From: Actinomycetota bacterium
GTDB lineage: Bacteria > Actinomycetota > Thermoleophilia > Gaiellales > Gaiellaceae
Assembly: GCA_013813345.1 (NCBI GenBank)
Contig: JACCRW010000426.1
Location: 1 to 5,681, forward strand
Direction: 5' to 3'
DNA: 5,681 bases
Part shown: piece after piece, positions 5,226-5,681 of the stretch
Position numbering within the stretch: the stretch's first letter is position 1
Layout: each line of letters starts with the position of its first letter
Made by a program: the position numbers and the translations under genes
The notes under the pieces: generated by a model
What the model saw: only the letters and a program-made list of their open reading frames with translations
Told to the model about the DNA's origin: nothing
Database searches by the model: none

Positions 5226-5681
5226 ATGATCCGCTGGGATGCAGGCGAGCCGTACGAGGTCGTCTTCTCGACTCGGCTGGGAGGCGTCAGCGAGGGTTGC
5301 TTCGCCTCGCTCAACCTCGGCCGGTTGACCGGCGACGAGGTCGAGCGCGTCGACGAGAATCGGCGACGCCTCTGCGGCGAGGTCGGCGGCGAGCTCGAGC
5401 GGCTCGCGCTCAACCGGCAGATCCATTCGGATCGCGTGCTTCGAGCGATTCCGGGCGGGCGCGGTGAGCCGGGCGACGGGCTCTGGACGGACGAAGCCGA
5501 CCTGCCGATCCTCGCGTTCGCGGCCGACTGCTTGCCGATCGCGCTCGTCCGCGCAAACGAGGCCGAGCCGGCGGTCGCGGTCCTGCACGCGGGCTGGCGC
5601 GGTCTGCTCGACGGGGTGGTCGCGGCCGGCGTCTCGGCTCTGAACGGGCACACAACGCGCCTGCGCGCCTGCGTCGGCCCG
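5226..5681 (+). CDS. Laccase-domain protein of the YfiH/PgeF (purine nucleoside phosphorylase, LACC1-like) family, 3' end missing
   Basis: The frame runs open from ATG 5226 to the window edge (152 codons of an expected 230-250). Members of this family are zinc-binding cytoplasmic enzymes, first called polyphenol oxidases and later shown to act on purine nucleosides; E. coli YfiH (PgeF) has also been linked to peptidoglycan editing. Seen: VFSTRLGGVSEG with ASLNLG (13-32), DENRRRL (43-49), NRQIHSDRV with His67, FAADCLPIAL with Asp101-Cys102, HAGWRG with His121, and ACVGP at the edge. His67, Cys102 and His121 are the three expected zinc ligands, so the enzyme should be active. It starts four bases after the cca stop. 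In many bacteria this gene lies near cell-division genes; whether that holds here is beyond the window. Confidence 0.92.
   Translation, partial: MIRWDAGEPYEVVFSTRLGGVSEGCFASLNLGRLTGDEVERVDENRRRLCGEVGGELERLALNRQIHSDRVLRAIPGGRGEPGDGLWTDEADLPILAFAADCLPIALVRANEAEPAVAVLHAGWRGLLDGVVAAGVSALNGHTTRLRACVGP

Noticed and set aside
4505..5653. A 382-codon minus-strand frame opposite cca and the laccase-domain gene
   Set aside because: It spans two genes with strong family motifs on the plus strand and has no motif of its own; an antisense shadow.
1..5681. Mobile element, CRISPR array, tRNA or rRNA
   Set aside because: No spaced repeats, terminal inverted repeats, transposase or integrase motifs, tRNA-like cloverleaf or rRNA sequence were recognised; coding density and codon use are uniform across the window.

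Overview
The window is 5.7 kb of very GC-rich, gene-dense bacterial chromosome carrying housekeeping-type genes. Codon third positions are dominated by G and C, GTG starts occur, and at least two genes have a TANNNT hexamer exactly six bases before the start codon, a leaderless layout typical of Actinobacteria. The protein style (a MurA with Asp in place of the usual Cys, and a CCA-adding enzyme with a C-terminal HD domain) fits a deep-branching actinobacterium such as Thermoleophilia. That placement is inference. I see no rRNA, tRNA, CRISPR array, insertion sequence or phage gene.

Layout: (1) 1-804, plus strand: the C-terminal two thirds or more of a class V PLP-dependent enzyme, truncated by the window edge. 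(2) 801-1373, minus strand: an HD-superfamily hydrolase, convergent with the first gene and sharing a CTAG at the stop codons. (3) A 41-base divergent spacer with a symmetric -10-like TACAGTA. (4) A plus-strand run: murA (1415-2725), a degenerate HisB-like protein (2763-3251), ridA (3274-3663), a CCA tRNA nucleotidyltransferase / poly(A) polymerase-type gene (3782-5221), and a laccase-domain (YfiH/PgeF-type) gene cut by the right edge (5226-5681).

How the genes relate: murA starts peptidoglycan precursor synthesis, ridA clears reactive enamine/imine intermediates, and cca matures or repairs tRNA 3' ends. The YfiH-family protein is a purine-nucleoside or cell-wall quality-control enzyme. They look co-oriented rather than one pathway.

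Most unusual points: the HisB-fold protein has lost most of the metal- and phosphate-binding residues of imidazoleglycerol-phosphate dehydratase yet keeps an intact frame, so it may be a repurposed pseudoenzyme. MurA carries the Cys-to-Asp change linked to intrinsic fosfomycin resistance. There is a repeated 'TANNNT + 6 bases + start codon' signature, and a symmetric -10 that could drive divergent transcription of the HD gene and murA.
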